Shown here piece after piece: positions 1-9,131 of a DNA stretch of 25,936 nucleotides; the stretch's first letter is position 1, and every line of letters begins with the position of its first letter. Under the pieces are notes generated by a model, which made no database searches, was not told the DNA's origin, and saw only the letters and a program-made list of their open reading frames with translations. Source of the DNA: RH-chloro-G1 sp003670575 (lineage in GTDB: Bacteria; Chloroflexota; Dehalococcoidia; UBA2979); NCBI GenBank assembly GCA_947499615.1, contig CANMOP010000025.1, positions 1-25,936 on the forward strand, written 5' to 3'. The position numbers and the translations under genes are program-made.

Positions 1-77
1 CTGTGTGGGGGGGGCGGTGGGTTGGGCAGAGCACCCTCCTGTGGCGCGGAGTATAGGCGAGCGTGGTGCTGGGAGCA

Positions 78-107
78 TTGACCGGTCGGGGCCTTCGAGG
101 CTAGACT
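78..107 (+). promoter_or_regulatory. Sigma70-type promoter of the hrcA operon
   Basis: A -35 hexamer TTGACC (78-83) and a -10 hexamer TAGACT (102-107) are separated by 18 nt. The predicted transcription start, near 114, lies directly against the CIRCE operator, so a repressor bound there would block initiation or early elongation. Positions 1-77 show no gene or other signal that I can support. Confidence 0.7.
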
Positions 108-114
108 TTTCGCA

Positions 115-141
115 TTAGCACTCTCTCCCAGAGAGTGCTAA
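115..141 (+). promoter_or_regulatory. CIRCE operator (HrcA binding site)
   Basis: TTAGCACTC (115-123), a 9-nt spacer (124-132) and GAGTGCTAA (133-141) match the CIRCE consensus inverted repeat in every position. CIRCE is the known operator of the HrcA repressor. It lies between the promoter and the hrcA ribosome binding site GGAGG (144-148), so the operon is very probably autoregulated. No second copy was seen before dnaJ or elsewhere in the window. Confidence 0.97.
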
Positions 142-153
142 CTGGAGGGCCGG

Positions 154-1173
154 GTGCTCAACGGGCGTCGTGCCGAGATATTGGGATTGGTCGTCAACGA
201 GTACATCGACACGGCCGCGCCCGTTTCGTCGCGCGCGCTGGCCGATCGGCACGGGCTGCACCTCTCCACCGCCACCATCCGGAATGAGCTCGCTCGGCTG
301 GAGGAGGAAGGGTACATCGCGCAGCCGCATACCTCGGCTGGCCGAGTGCCGCTGGAGCGTGGGTACCGCGTCTACGTTGAGGAGCTGATGGCCGAGCACC
401 CGGTGGGTGCCGAGGAGCAGCGCACCATCGAGCACCAGTTCCACCAGGCGCCCGCGCGCGCCGAGGACTGGTTCGGGCTCGCTGCGACCATCCTCGCCGG
501 TGCCGTGGCCAACGTGGCGGTGATCATCCGCCCACGCAGCCAGAGCGCCCGACTCCGGCACGTCCAGTTGGTGGAGTTGCACGAGGAGACCGTGCTGCTG
601 GTGGCCGTGATGGACGACAGCCGGGTGCAGCAGCGCGTCGTGCTGCTCTCCCGCGCGGTGGATCGCGGCGTCCTGGCGGCTCGCGCGGAGCGGCTCAACG
701 CTCGCGTCGCGGGTGCGGATGCGCGAGCGGTGCGCGCGGTGGCGGAGGAGATGCGGGATATCGATGACGGACGCGTGCTGGCCGCGACTGCAGAATTGAT
801 TGACGTGCATGGTGCCGCTGCGGAGACGTACGTGGACGGGGTGCGATGTGCGCTGGAACAGCCGGAGTTCGCCTCGGTGGATCGCATGCTGGAGGCGGTA
901 CGCCACCTGCAGGCCTACGAGTTGACCCAGTCGCTGCCGGCGCTGCACGAACTGCGCGTCGGTACGACCCGCGTCATGATTGGGAGCGAGAACCCGGACG
1001 ATTGGATGCATGACTGGAGTGTGGTCGTTTCCACCTTCGGCGACGTGGACGCGCCGGTCGGCACGATCGCTGTGCTGGGACCGACGCGGATGCGGTACGG
1101 ATACACCATCCCGCGCGTGCGGTACGTCGCGGGACTGATCAACACACTGCTACACGGCGTAGGCCATCGGTAG
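154..1173 (+). CDS. hrcA: Heat-inducible transcription repressor HrcA
   Basis: HrcA is the cytoplasmic repressor that binds CIRCE and shuts off chaperone genes until heat stress titrates GroEL away from it. The 339-residue product has the usual family length. The N-terminal winged-helix region (about residues 5-70) has the typical pattern: VSSRALADRHGL, then STATIRNELARLEEEGYI, then a Gly-Arg-Val-Pro turn (SAGRVP). The rest matches the HrcA inserted and GAF-like domains only in general layout. The start is GTG at 154, supported by GGAGG at 144-148. The perfect CIRCE directly upstream confirms the assignment independently. It is the first gene of the hrcA-grpE-dnaK operon. Confidence 0.96.
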   Translation: MLNGRRAEILGLVVNEYIDTAAPVSSRALADRHGLHLSTATIRNELARLEEEGYIAQPHTSAGRVPLERGYRVYVEELMAEHPVGAEEQRTIEHQFHQAPARAEDWFGLAATILAGAVANVAVIIRPRSQSARLRHVQLVELHEETVLLVAVMDDSRVQQRVVLLSRAVDRGVLAARAERLNARVAGADARAVRAVAEEMRDIDDGRVLAATAELIDVHGAAAETYVDGVRCALEQPEFASVDRMLEAVRHLQAYELTQSLPALHELRVGTTRVMIGSENPDDWMHDWSVVVSTFGDVDAPVGTIAVLGPTRMRYGYTIPRVRYVAGLINTLLHGVGHR

Positions 1174-1243
1174 CGCGGAGACAAGCATCTCCCGGGGCGT
1201 TATGAACGCCATCGATGGGTGCGCGAAGAGTACGAGGACGGGA

Positions 1244-1786
1244 ATGACGACGGGACAGACGGATGGCGCCGCGCCTGAGGCGGACGCAGGCTTCGAGGTG
1301 GATGACGAGGCGAACGAGCCAGTAGACGTGGCCACCTTGGAGGCCGAGCTGGCGAGCGTGCGTCAGCAGCATCTGCGTGCGGTTGCGGACTACCAGAACC
1401 TGCGCCGCCGCTCCGATGAAGAGCGCAAGGAGTACGCCCGCTACACGCTGGCGGCACTCGTGATCAACTACCTCCCGGTGCTGGACGACCTCGATCGCGC
1501 CATTGGCTCCGTCGACGCGGAGATTGCGGAGCACCGATGGGTCGAGGGTGTGCGCATGGTGGAACGCAAGTTTCGCGGCGTGCTGGAGGCGAGCGGGGTA
1601 CGCCCCATCGACGCGGTGGGGCAGCCGTTCGACCCCGCCCAGCACGAGGCGATCTCCTACGCTCCCGGGCCGGAGGGCCAGGTGGTGGCGGTTGCGGAGC
1701 CGGGCTACACACTCGACGATCGAGTGATCCGGGCCGCGCGTGTGGTGATTGGGAATGGGACGGCCGGCACGGATACGCACGCGTAG
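1244..1786 (+). CDS. grpE: Nucleotide exchange factor GrpE
   Basis: GrpE releases ADP from DnaK and so resets the chaperone cycle; it also works as a thermosensor. The product has an acidic, disordered N-terminus, a long helix with the typical DYQNLRRRSDEER stretch, a four-helix segment (YLPVLDDLDRAI) and the C-terminal beta-wing (PFDPAQHEAISY and GYTLDDRVIRAARVVIG). I chose the ATG at 1244 (180 residues) because GAGG lies at 1234-1237 with a 6-nt gap. An in-frame ATG at 1202 (194 residues) has no Shine-Dalgarno sequence but cannot be excluded. It lies between hrcA and dnaK, the classical order. Confidence 0.94.
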   Translation: MTTGQTDGAAPEADAGFEVDDEANEPVDVATLEAELASVRQQHLRAVADYQNLRRRSDEERKEYARYTLAALVINYLPVLDDLDRAIGSVDAEIAEHRWVEGVRMVERKFRGVLEASGVRPIDAVGQPFDPAQHEAISYAPGPEGQVVAVAEPGYTLDDRVIRAARVVIGNGTAGTDTHA

Positions 1787-1875
1787 GCGCGACACACAGA
1801 CAGCAACACGCACCACGCGGAACACGCGCGGCGCGATCGATTCAGGCAGCGGACGAGTAAAAGGCAGGCGACGGC

Positions 1876-3780
<1,905 letters not shown>

Positions 3781-3837
3781 CGCGTGTGGCGCGTAACGGC
3801 GTACACCCGCTTTGCTGTCTTGAGGGAATGGGTTGGA

Positions 3838-3866
3838 GGAGCCCCGGGTGTTGAGCCCGGGGCTCC
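3838..3866 (+). terminator. Strong hairpin after dnaK (probable terminator without U-tract)
   Basis: GGAGCCCCGGG (3838-3848) and CCCGGGGCTCC (3856-3866) form a perfect 11-bp GC-rich stem with a 7-nt loop. No T run follows, so classical intrinsic termination is not assured. A second small stem, TCGGGG/CCCCGA (3877-3882 with 3886-3891), lies just downstream. The pair separates the CIRCE-controlled operon from the dnaJ promoter. It could instead be a processing or mRNA-stabilising structure. Confidence 0.6.
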
Positions 3867-3931
3867 TTGCGTGAACTCGGGGTCACCCCGACACGATCTC
3901 AGGGACATTGCGGGCGACAAGCCGAGCGGCT

Positions 3932-3940
3932 TGCTAGAAT
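3932..3940 (+). promoter_or_regulatory. Extended -10 promoter of dnaJ-prmA-rsmE
   Basis: TGC followed by TAGAAT (3935-3940) is an extended -10 element. The best -35-like sequence, TTGCGG at 3908-3913, is 21 nt away and too distant for a standard spacer. Initiation about 7 nt downstream would start near 3947, only some 6 nt before the dnaJ ATG, so the mRNA would be leaderless or nearly so. Confidence 0.5.
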
Positions 3941-3952
3941 CTCTGGACACCG

Positions 3953-5080
3953 ATGACGAACGCACAACACGATCTCTACGAGGTGATGGGCCTCTCGCGC
4001 GACGCCTCGCAAGAGGACGTGAAGCGCGCCTTTCGACGTCTGGCGATGGAGTTCCACCCCGACCGCAACAAGGACGAGGGCGCCGAGGACAAATTCAAAG
4101 CCGTCGCCGCCGCGTACGAGGTGCTCTCCGACCCGGAGAAGCGCTCCGCGTACGACCGCTTCGGGATGGCCGGGGTCGGCAGCGGGAACGGGCAGCAAGG
4201 CTTCAACGGCTTCGATGGGTACGGCGGCTTCGGGGACATCTTCGACGCATTCTTCCGTGGCACCGCCTCCCGGCGCGCGGGACCGCAGCGCGGCGCTGAC
4301 CTGCGCACCACGCTCACCGTGGAGTTCGCGCAGGCGGTCTTCGGCGCGGAGCGCGAGCTGGAGTTCGAGCGCGTCGAGCGTTGCGTGGACTGCAAAGGCA
4401 CCGGCTCCATGCCGAACAGCCGCGCGACGCAATGCCCGGAGTGCCACGGCCAGGGCGAGGTGCGCCGCGTGCAGCAGTCGCTCTTCGGCCAATTCGTGAA
4501 CGTCGCTACCTGCGAGCGATGCAGCGGCGAGGGCGAGATCATCACCGACCCGTGCGGCTCCTGTCGCGGTCGTGGCGCGCGGCGAGCGACGGTGAAGCGC
4601 ACTGTGCGCGTCCCCGGCGGCATCGACGACGGTGCGCAGATCCGTATCTCCAACGAGGGTGACGCGGGCTCCCGCGGTGGCCCCTCCGGCAACCTCTACG
4701 TGTTGGTGCGCGTGCAGCCGCACACGGTCTTCGCGCGTGAGGACGACGCGCTGATCTACGAGCTGCCGCTGAACGTGGCGCAGGCCGCGCTTGGCTCGAC
4801 TGTCGAGGTGCCGACAATCGATGGCGACCCGGTGATGCTGAAGATCGACGCCGGCACGCAGCACGGCCATGTGTCCGTGGTGCGTGGGCGGGGCGTTCCA
4901 CACTTGCGCGACGACGGTCGCGGCGACCTGTTGGTGCACGTGAACGTGGTCACGCCGACGAAGCTCAGCGATGAGCAGCGTGAGTTGTTGGCCCGCCTCG
5001 CGGAGTCGCTCGGTACGCCGGTCATACCGGCGGACACCGGTGGTTCCATCCTGGGCCGTATCCGCGACGCGTTCGGCTAG
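3953..5080 (+). CDS. dnaJ: Co-chaperone DnaJ (Hsp40, type I)
   Basis: DnaJ delivers unfolded clients to DnaK and stimulates its ATPase. The 375-residue product is a complete type I Hsp40. The J domain (about residues 5-70) carries HPD at 35-37. A Gly/Phe-rich region (FNGFDGYGGFGDIFDAFF) follows. The zinc domain begins at Cys144 and has four CxxCxGxG repeats (CVDCKGTG, CPECHGQG, CERCSGEG, CGSCRGRG). Two C-terminal beta domains end the protein. The ATG at 3953 starts right at the J domain and has no clear ribosome binding site, in line with the near-leaderless promoter. prmA begins 2 nt after the stop codon. Confidence 0.97.
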   Translation: MTNAQHDLYEVMGLSRDASQEDVKRAFRRLAMEFHPDRNKDEGAEDKFKAVAAAYEVLSDPEKRSAYDRFGMAGVGSGNGQQGFNGFDGYGGFGDIFDAFFRGTASRRAGPQRGADLRTTLTVEFAQAVFGAERELEFERVERCVDCKGTGSMPNSRATQCPECHGQGEVRRVQQSLFGQFVNVATCERCSGEGEIITDPCGSCRGRGARRATVKRTVRVPGGIDDGAQIRISNEGDAGSRGGPSGNLYVLVRVQPHTVFAREDDALIYELPLNVAQAALGSTVEVPTIDGDPVMLKIDAGTQHGHVSVVRGRGVPHLRDDGRGDLLVHVNVVTPTKLSDEQRELLARLAESLGTPVIPADTGGSILGRIRDAFG

Positions 5081-5082
5081 CG

Positions 5083-6039
5083 GTGGCTACTCCCCCCGCC
5101 GTGGCATGGATCGAGGTCAGCCTGCGCGCTGCTCCTGCAGACGTGGAGGCGATCGCCGACGTGTTGAGCCTCTTTGCGCCGGATGGCGTGTCGTACGAGC
5201 CCGTGATTCGCATCCTGGACCACGCCGATTTCGCGTATGAGGAGACGGATGAACCGATGCTGCTGCGAGCCTGTCTTGCTGCCCCGTTCGGTGTTGCTGT
5301 GCGTCGCGCGCTGCGTCGTCGCCTCGGCGCGCTCCCGCTGTCCGCACCGCTCGGGCGATTGCACTACGCGCCCGTCGTCAATAACTGGGCCGAGGAATGG
5401 AAGCGCTTCTTTCACGTGCTGCGGGCGGGTCGATTGGTAGTACGCCCATCGTGGGAGCCGTACGAGGCTGCACCGGGCGAACTGATCATCGACCTTGACC
5501 CCGGTGCGGCGTTCGGCACCGGGCAGCATGAGACGACACGACTCTGCCTCGGCGCGCTTGATGCGCAGGTGACCACCGGCATGCGCGTGCTCGATGTGGG
5601 TACGGGCTCCGGCATCCTGTCGATCGCCGCGGCGCGGCTCGGCGCTTCGAGCGTGGACGCTGTCGACATCGACGCCGAAGCCGTTGTCGTCGCGCGTGAG
5701 AACGTGGAGCGCAACGGCGTCGATGGCATCGTGCGCTGCGCTCCCGGCTCGATCGGCGACGATTGGCCGTGGGGGCCCTCGCCAGTGGCGGACGCCGACC
5801 TGGTGGTCGCGAACATCTCGTCATCGGTGCTCGCTCGGCTGCTGCCAGCGTGCGCGGCCGCGTTGCGTCCCGGTGGCGTATTCATCGGCAGTGGCTACAT
5901 CGAGGATGGTGCGCCGGGTGTCGAGGCTGCCGTGCGAGCGGCGGGCCTGAGCATCGTGGATGTCGCCAGTGAGGCGGAGTGGCGGTGTCTCGTTGCCGTG
6001 CGCCCCGCCGATGGCGTGGGGGCGGGCGAGGCACACTAA
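5083..6039 (+). CDS. prmA: Ribosomal protein L11 methyltransferase PrmA
   Basis: PrmA uses S-adenosylmethionine to methylate ribosomal protein L11. The 318-residue protein has the L11-recognition domain at the N-terminus and a Rossmann methyltransferase domain after it. Family landmarks are the loop AFGTGQHETT (residues 143-152), SAM motif I LDVGTGSG (170-177) and motif IV VANIS around Asn244, which in PrmA shapes the active site. The start is GTG at 5083, 2 nt after the dnaJ stop and without its own Shine-Dalgarno sequence, so translation probably depends on ribosomes finishing dnaJ. The stop TAA at 6037-6039 shares one base with the rsmE ATG. The order dnaJ-prmA-rsmE is also found in Firmicutes. 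Confidence 0.95.
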   Translation: MATPPAVAWIEVSLRAAPADVEAIADVLSLFAPDGVSYEPVIRILDHADFAYEETDEPMLLRACLAAPFGVAVRRALRRRLGALPLSAPLGRLHYAPVVNNWAEEWKRFFHVLRAGRLVVRPSWEPYEAAPGELIIDLDPGAAFGTGQHETTRLCLGALDAQVTTGMRVLDVGTGSGILSIAAARLGASSVDAVDIDAEAVVVARENVERNGVDGIVRCAPGSIGDDWPWGPSPVADADLVVANISSSVLARLLPACAAALRPGGVFIGSGYIEDGAPGVEAAVRAAGLSIVDVASEAEWRCLVAVRPADGVGAGEAH

Positions 6040-6779
6040 TGCGCCGCCTCTACGTGGAACCCGCCGAGTTCGCCACCGATGAGGTGCGGATCACCGGGCC
6101 GCGTGCGCGTCGACTGCGCGAGGTGCTCCGGATGCGCGTCGGCGCGGAGCTGACGGTCTTCGATGGCAGCGGACTCGAGCGTGCCGCCAGCGTCTCGGCC
6201 ATCCGTGCCGGCGCAAGCGGCGAGGTGACACTGGCCCTCGGCGAGCAACTGACGCCCGCGCCGGAACCACCGGTACCGATCACGCTGTGCTGCGCGTTCC
6301 CTCGTGGGTCGCGTGGCGACTGGCTGGTGGAGAAGGCGACCGAGATCGGCGTGGCCCAGCTGGTACCGCTGGAAGCCGACCGCTCCGTCATGCATGCGGG
6401 CGAGGGGCGGATCGCGCGCTGGCAGCGCATCGCTGTCGAGGCGGCCGAGCAGTGTGGCCGAGCACTCATTCCGCGCTTCGGTGGGGAGCTCCCGATCGGT
6501 GCCACGCTGATGGTGGCCGATCCGGATACAACAGCGACTGCGCGGACGCTGCTCGCTGCACTGTCGTACGCACCCTCGGCGATCGCGTTGCACATCGGCC
6601 CGGAGGGTGGATGGACGCCCGAGGAACTCGCGGCATTTGATGCCGCGGGGGCGCTGCGATGTTCACTCGGCCCGCGGCTTATGCGCGTGGAGACCGCCGC
6701 GATCGTCGCGGCCGCGCAGTTGCTGGAGCTCACCGGCGGCCTCAGTCCCGCGGACGTCAGCCCCGCCTGGCTGGCGTGA
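6039..6779 (+). CDS. rsmE: 16S rRNA (uracil-1498-N3)-methyltransferase RsmE
   Basis: RsmE methylates U1498 of 16S rRNA in the assembled 30S subunit. It is a SPOUT-fold enzyme, in which a C-terminal knot binds SAM. The 246-residue product has an N-terminal PUA-like domain and the knot motifs HIGPEGGWTPEE (from residue 185) and LGPRLMRVETA (from residue 210), both typical of the family. The ATG at 6039 overlaps the prmA stop by one base (TAATG) and follows a purine-rich GGGCGAGG. An in-frame ATG at 5979 would add 20 residues of low-complexity Arg-rich sequence that the family lacks, so it was rejected. It is the last gene of the operon. Confidence 0.94.
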   Translation: MRRLYVEPAEFATDEVRITGPRARRLREVLRMRVGAELTVFDGSGLERAASVSAIRAGASGEVTLALGEQLTPAPEPPVPITLCCAFPRGSRGDWLVEKATEIGVAQLVPLEADRSVMHAGEGRIARWQRIAVEAAEQCGRALIPRFGGELPIGATLMVADPDTTATARTLLAALSYAPSAIALHIGPEGGWTPEELAAFDAAGALRCSLGPRLMRVETAAIVAAAQLLELTGGLSPADVSPAWLA

Positions 6780-6780
6780 T

Positions 6781-6796
6781 CGCCGCGCAGGCGGCG
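6781..6796 (+). terminator. Short hairpin between convergent rsmE and the orphan gene
   Basis: CGCCGC (6781-6786) and GCGGCG (6791-6796) form a 6-bp stem with a GCAG loop, starting 1 nt after the rsmE stop. There is no T-tract. Its position between two convergent genes fits a bidirectional transcription stop, but the evidence is only structural. Confidence 0.4.
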
Positions 6797-6807
6797 GGAG
6801 TCGTCGA

Positions 6808-7041
6808 CTACGGTCGCAGCGTGCGCGAGGCGATGAGCTCGGCGATTTCCTGGATCAGGCCGCCCTTCACCGCCAGTGCCTCGCAGACCTGCAGGAGTTC
6901 CAGTGCCTCCAGCGGGCGGTCGTTTGGGACGCCCGCCACTCGCGAGGCACGGTTCACCACCGCTCGCGCGTCGGATCCGGAGGTCACCGTGCGGATCTCC
7001 GCCGTGAGCTCATCGATCGAGAGCACCCGATTCATTCTCAT
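6808..7041 (-). CDS. Small protein of unknown function (77 aa)
   Basis: I do not recognise this gene. It codes for a soluble, mostly helical protein of 77 residues with no Cys, no signal peptide and no membrane segment. The first half is mixed charged (LSIDELTAEIRTVTSGSDARAVVNRASRV). The second half is an amphipathic Leu/Glu/Ala-rich stretch (PLEALELLQVCEALAVKGGLIQEIAELIA), which suggests a helical hairpin or a dimerising helix. It does contain one Cys in that second part (LQVCEAL). It is likely real because the ATG at 7041 is preceded by AGGAG with a spacing of about 6 nt, and because the frame shows GC-rich third positions. It is convergent with rsmE. No promoter could be assigned. Confidence 0.65.
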   Translation of the reverse strand: MRMNRVLSIDELTAEIRTVTSGSDARAVVNRASRVAGVPNDRPLEALELLQVCEALAVKGGLIQEIAELIASRTLRP

Positions 7042-7206
7042 TGCCGTCTCCTGTCATCTCTGCTGCCTGAATCGTCGGGAGGTCGAGGCTGGCGAATCAG
7101 CAGGGGAAACCCGCGCTCTCCGGCCCGACGTCCCCCGGACTCGCTCGTGCCGCCGGCACCCGACGAGGGTTGGAGCACCCACCTGCGGTGTTTCGACGGC
7201 CGTGGT

Positions 7207-7236
7207 TTGACCCGGCCCGTAGCCGCTGCCGACAAT
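7207..7236 (+). promoter_or_regulatory. Promoter of the glycosidase-like lipoprotein gene
   Basis: TTGACC (7207-7212) and GACAAT (7231-7236) are 18 nt apart. The expected start, about 7 nt after the -10, falls on the GTG start codon at 7243, so the transcript is predicted to be leaderless. The stretch 7042-7206 upstream holds no other signal I can support. Confidence 0.5.
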
Positions 7237-7242
7237 CGAGCG

Positions 7243-8409
7243 GTGCGTACACCTCGCCCACTCATCCCCTCGTACGCCACCGTTGCGCTGACGGCCGTGC
7301 TGCTCGCTGCCCTGGCGCTGGTCGGCTGCGGGGTGCGTCGCATCGCGCCGCCCGATGTGACGCCGGTGGTGCGGGCCACCGCTGGTGAGCCGCGCGCGTT
7401 CCGCATGGGCTTCTCGGCGCTGCCGGCCACGCTGACCGAGGGTGGCCAACAGTCCGCGTTCGACCTGGCCACGAAGTACGGCGAGGTGCTGCTGATCCAG
7501 CGGGCACCCTCGTGGAGCGACTTCCTCGCCGGGGCAACGCCATCCAGCAAGTTGCGGGCGACCACCGCCGGGGAGCGGGAGGCGGCTCGCGGCCGCGGGC
7601 TCCAATTGTTCATGGCGCTCGATCCGTTCGACGCCGCCGACCGCGGCCGCCTTGCCGGGCTGCCGCCGGGCATGGAGGGTCGCGACCTCGGCGACCCCGG
7701 GCTGCGCGACGCCTTCCTCGCGGAGGCGAGGTACATCGCGGTGAACTATCGTCCGGCCTACCTCGCGCTGGGCATGGAGGTGAACGCCACGTACGAGCGG
7801 AACCCGGCGCAGTACCAGCGCTTCCTGGAGGTCTACCGCGCGGCGTACGACGTCGTGAAGGCGAGCAGCCCGGAGACGCAGGTCTTCGCCAGCTTCCAAT
7901 ACGAGCAGCTGTTGGGTGTGATCCCGTGGGAGCCGCCGCACCCGCCGCGCTGGGAACTGCTCGACGCCTACGCGGGCAAGGCCGACCTGTTGGCGATCAC
8001 CACCTACCCGTCTTTCGCCTTCGCCGTGGCGAGGAAGGTGCCGCCGGACTACTACCTGCAGCTCAAGGCGCGCACGAAGTTGCCGATCGCCTTTGCGGCA
8101 GCGGGGTTCGCCTCCGATCCGGGGCGCGACGGTGTGAACTCATCGACGCGGCCGGAGCAGCGCCGCTACCTGCAGCGGCTGCTCTCGGACGCCGACGAGT
8201 TGGCCTCGCCCCTCCTGCTCTGGTTCGTCGGCCGCGACGCCGCGTACCTCGCCGCCCCGCCCTACGACCTGGTGGCGAGCATTGGCCTGCGCGACACGCA
8301 GGACCAGCCGAAGGAATCGTGGGCAGTGTGGGAAGACGCCGCGAAGCGCCCGTTCGCCGCTGGCACGCCGTCCCGCACGCCGACGCCGACGCCGGGGGCG
8401 GGGGGGTAG
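7243..8409 (+). CDS. Lipoprotein with glycoside-hydrolase-like TIM-barrel domain
   Basis: This is an exported, lipid-anchored protein of 388 residues. A type II signal peptide (two Arg, hydrophobic core, lipobox LVGC) gives a mature N-terminal Cys29. The rest resembles a beta/alpha-barrel glycosidase of the GH5/GH53 kind. It has strand-end motifs LALGMEVN with a possible acid/base Glu179, DLLAITTYPSF, LLLWFVGRDA and a closing segment with IGLRD and a final Trp-rich stretch. At the place where such enzymes carry the nucleophile Glu (pattern P-V-V-I-A-E-T-G-W) this protein reads PIAFAAAGF, with Ala286 at the Glu position. It may bind sugar without cleaving it. The C-terminal tail is TPTPTPGAGG. 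The GTG at 7243 is chosen because it starts a good signal peptide; the frame is open further upstream, but that part has no coding character. Substrate unknown. Confidence 0.7.
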   Translation: MRTPRPLIPSYATVALTAVLLAALALVGCGVRRIAPPDVTPVVRATAGEPRAFRMGFSALPATLTEGGQQSAFDLATKYGEVLLIQRAPSWSDFLAGATPSSKLRATTAGEREAARGRGLQLFMALDPFDAADRGRLAGLPPGMEGRDLGDPGLRDAFLAEARYIAVNYRPAYLALGMEVNATYERNPAQYQRFLEVYRAAYDVVKASSPETQVFASFQYEQLLGVIPWEPPHPPRWELLDAYAGKADLLAITTYPSFAFAVARKVPPDYYLQLKARTKLPIAFAAAGFASDPGRDGVNSSTRPEQRRYLQRLLSDADELASPLLLWFVGRDAAYLAAPPYDLVASIGLRDTQDQPKESWAVWEDAAKRPFAAGTPSRTPTPTPGAGG

Positions 8410-8432
8410 GGGGCGGGACGGGTTTGTGCAGG

Positions 8433-8481
8433 GGCTCCGGCCGGGAGCCTTCGCGTCTCCTCGCGGCATTTGTTCCGCGAG
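8433..8481. terminator. Two hairpins between convergent genes
   Basis: GGCTCC (8433-8438) pairs with GGAGCC (8444-8449). CTCGCGG (8460-8466) pairs with CCGCGAG (8475-8481) around an 8-nt loop. They lie in the 80-nt gap between the lipoprotein (+) and the DUF2283 gene (-) and are probably a bidirectional terminator. There is no long T-tract on either strand. Confidence 0.5.
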
Positions 8482-8489
8482 AGTGCCTG

Positions 8490-8732
8490 TTACGCGAAGA
8501 GTTTGATCGACAACCCGCTGTCGAGGATGAGCCGTTCGACCGTTTGGGAGAACGGAATGTCTCGTAGATCGACGCCGCCACTCGCGCATACAAACTCGAT
8601 GCCGAGTACCGCCCCATCCTCAGCAATATCGATAATCCGAAGATCGCCGGAGCGTGTTTGGCGCGCTGACTTTCCGGCGTTCAGCCGTACATACAGAACG
8701 TCCGACTCTGCGTCGTAAGAGACTGGCTCCAT
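8490..8732 (-). CDS. DUF2283 family small protein
   Basis: The product of about 80 residues has the pattern of DUF2283: an N-terminal YDAESDVLYVRL strand pair, a central RSGDLRIIDIAEDGAVLGIEF strand pair and a short C-terminal helix. The function of the family is not known. It is often encoded beside a DUF4258 gene, as here, which has led to the idea of a toxin-antitoxin-like pair. The ATG at 8732 is preceded by GGAAGGA; a GTG one codon upstream (8735) would also serve. It follows the DUF4258 stop by a few bases, so the two genes are surely cotranscribed. Confidence 0.75.
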   Translation of the reverse strand: MEPVSYDAESDVLYVRLNAGKSARQTRSGDLRIIDIAEDGAVLGIEFVCASGGVDLRDIPFSQTVERLILDSGLSIKLFA

Positions 8733-8736
8733 CACG

Positions 8737-8997
8737 CTAGTCCTTCCACGCTGCTGTCTTTACATATGCCGGGTTCGAATCCCGCTCAACGTAGACCTGA
8801 AGTTCGCGCCCTTGGTAGGTGCCAGTGAAGATGACTGCGGGTTTCACGCACTGCTGAGGAGCCGCCGGATGGCTGGTGTGATAGTTCACCAGTACCGAGT
8901 CGATAGCTTCTTCGGTGATCCCCCGCAACTCCATTCGCTCACGCACATGGGGGTTGAACGGACGCCGGAGAGGTCGATCGGGTGGACGGATAGTCAC
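8737..8997 (-). CDS. DUF4258 domain protein (possible toxin-like partner)
   Basis: The product of 86 residues matches DUF4258. It has an N-terminal helix with HVRERMELRGITEEAIDSVL, the hallmark His and Arg spacing of this family, and then beta strands ending RELQVYVERDSNPAYVKTAAW. DUF4258 is structurally related to small RelE/HigB-like folds, so a toxin role has been suggested; nothing in the sequence proves it. The start is GTG at 8997 with AAGG 6 nt upstream. It is the first gene of a two-gene unit with the DUF2283 gene, and the pair is transcribed against the neighbouring genes on both sides. Confidence 0.75.
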   Translation of the reverse strand: MTIRPPDRPLRRPFNPHVRERMELRGITEEAIDSVLVNYHTSHPAAPQQCVKPAVIFTGTYQGRELQVYVERDSNPAYVKTAAWKD

Positions 8998-9019
8998 CAG
9001 ATGCCTTCTCTACACGCCC

Positions 9020-9049
9020 ACTGTAGGCACGTCCTATCGGGCCCAGCAA
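9020..9049 (-). promoter_or_regulatory. Candidate promoter of the DUF4258-DUF2283 pair
   Basis: Read on the minus strand, TTGCTG (9049-9044) and TACAGT (9025-9020) are 18 nt apart. The predicted start near 9013 gives a 15-nt leader before the GTG at 8997, which leaves room for the AAGG site. Confidence 0.4.
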
Positions 9050-9131
9050 TTGTGATCATCGCTCTGTGCATATCATCGGCCTTGCAGATTCCGGGCCGAA
9101 GATCCGACAGTAGGGGACTTCAGTGAGATGC

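Noticed and set aside
1202..1243. Earlier ATG for grpE
   Set aside because: No Shine-Dalgarno sequence before 1202, while the ATG at 1244 has GAGG at a good distance. The earlier start remains possible.
6607..7242. Upstream extension of the glycosidase-like lipoprotein frame
   Set aside because: It overlaps rsmE and the orphan gene, is Arg/Ser/Pro-rich with no conserved pattern, and would bury the signal peptide inside the protein.
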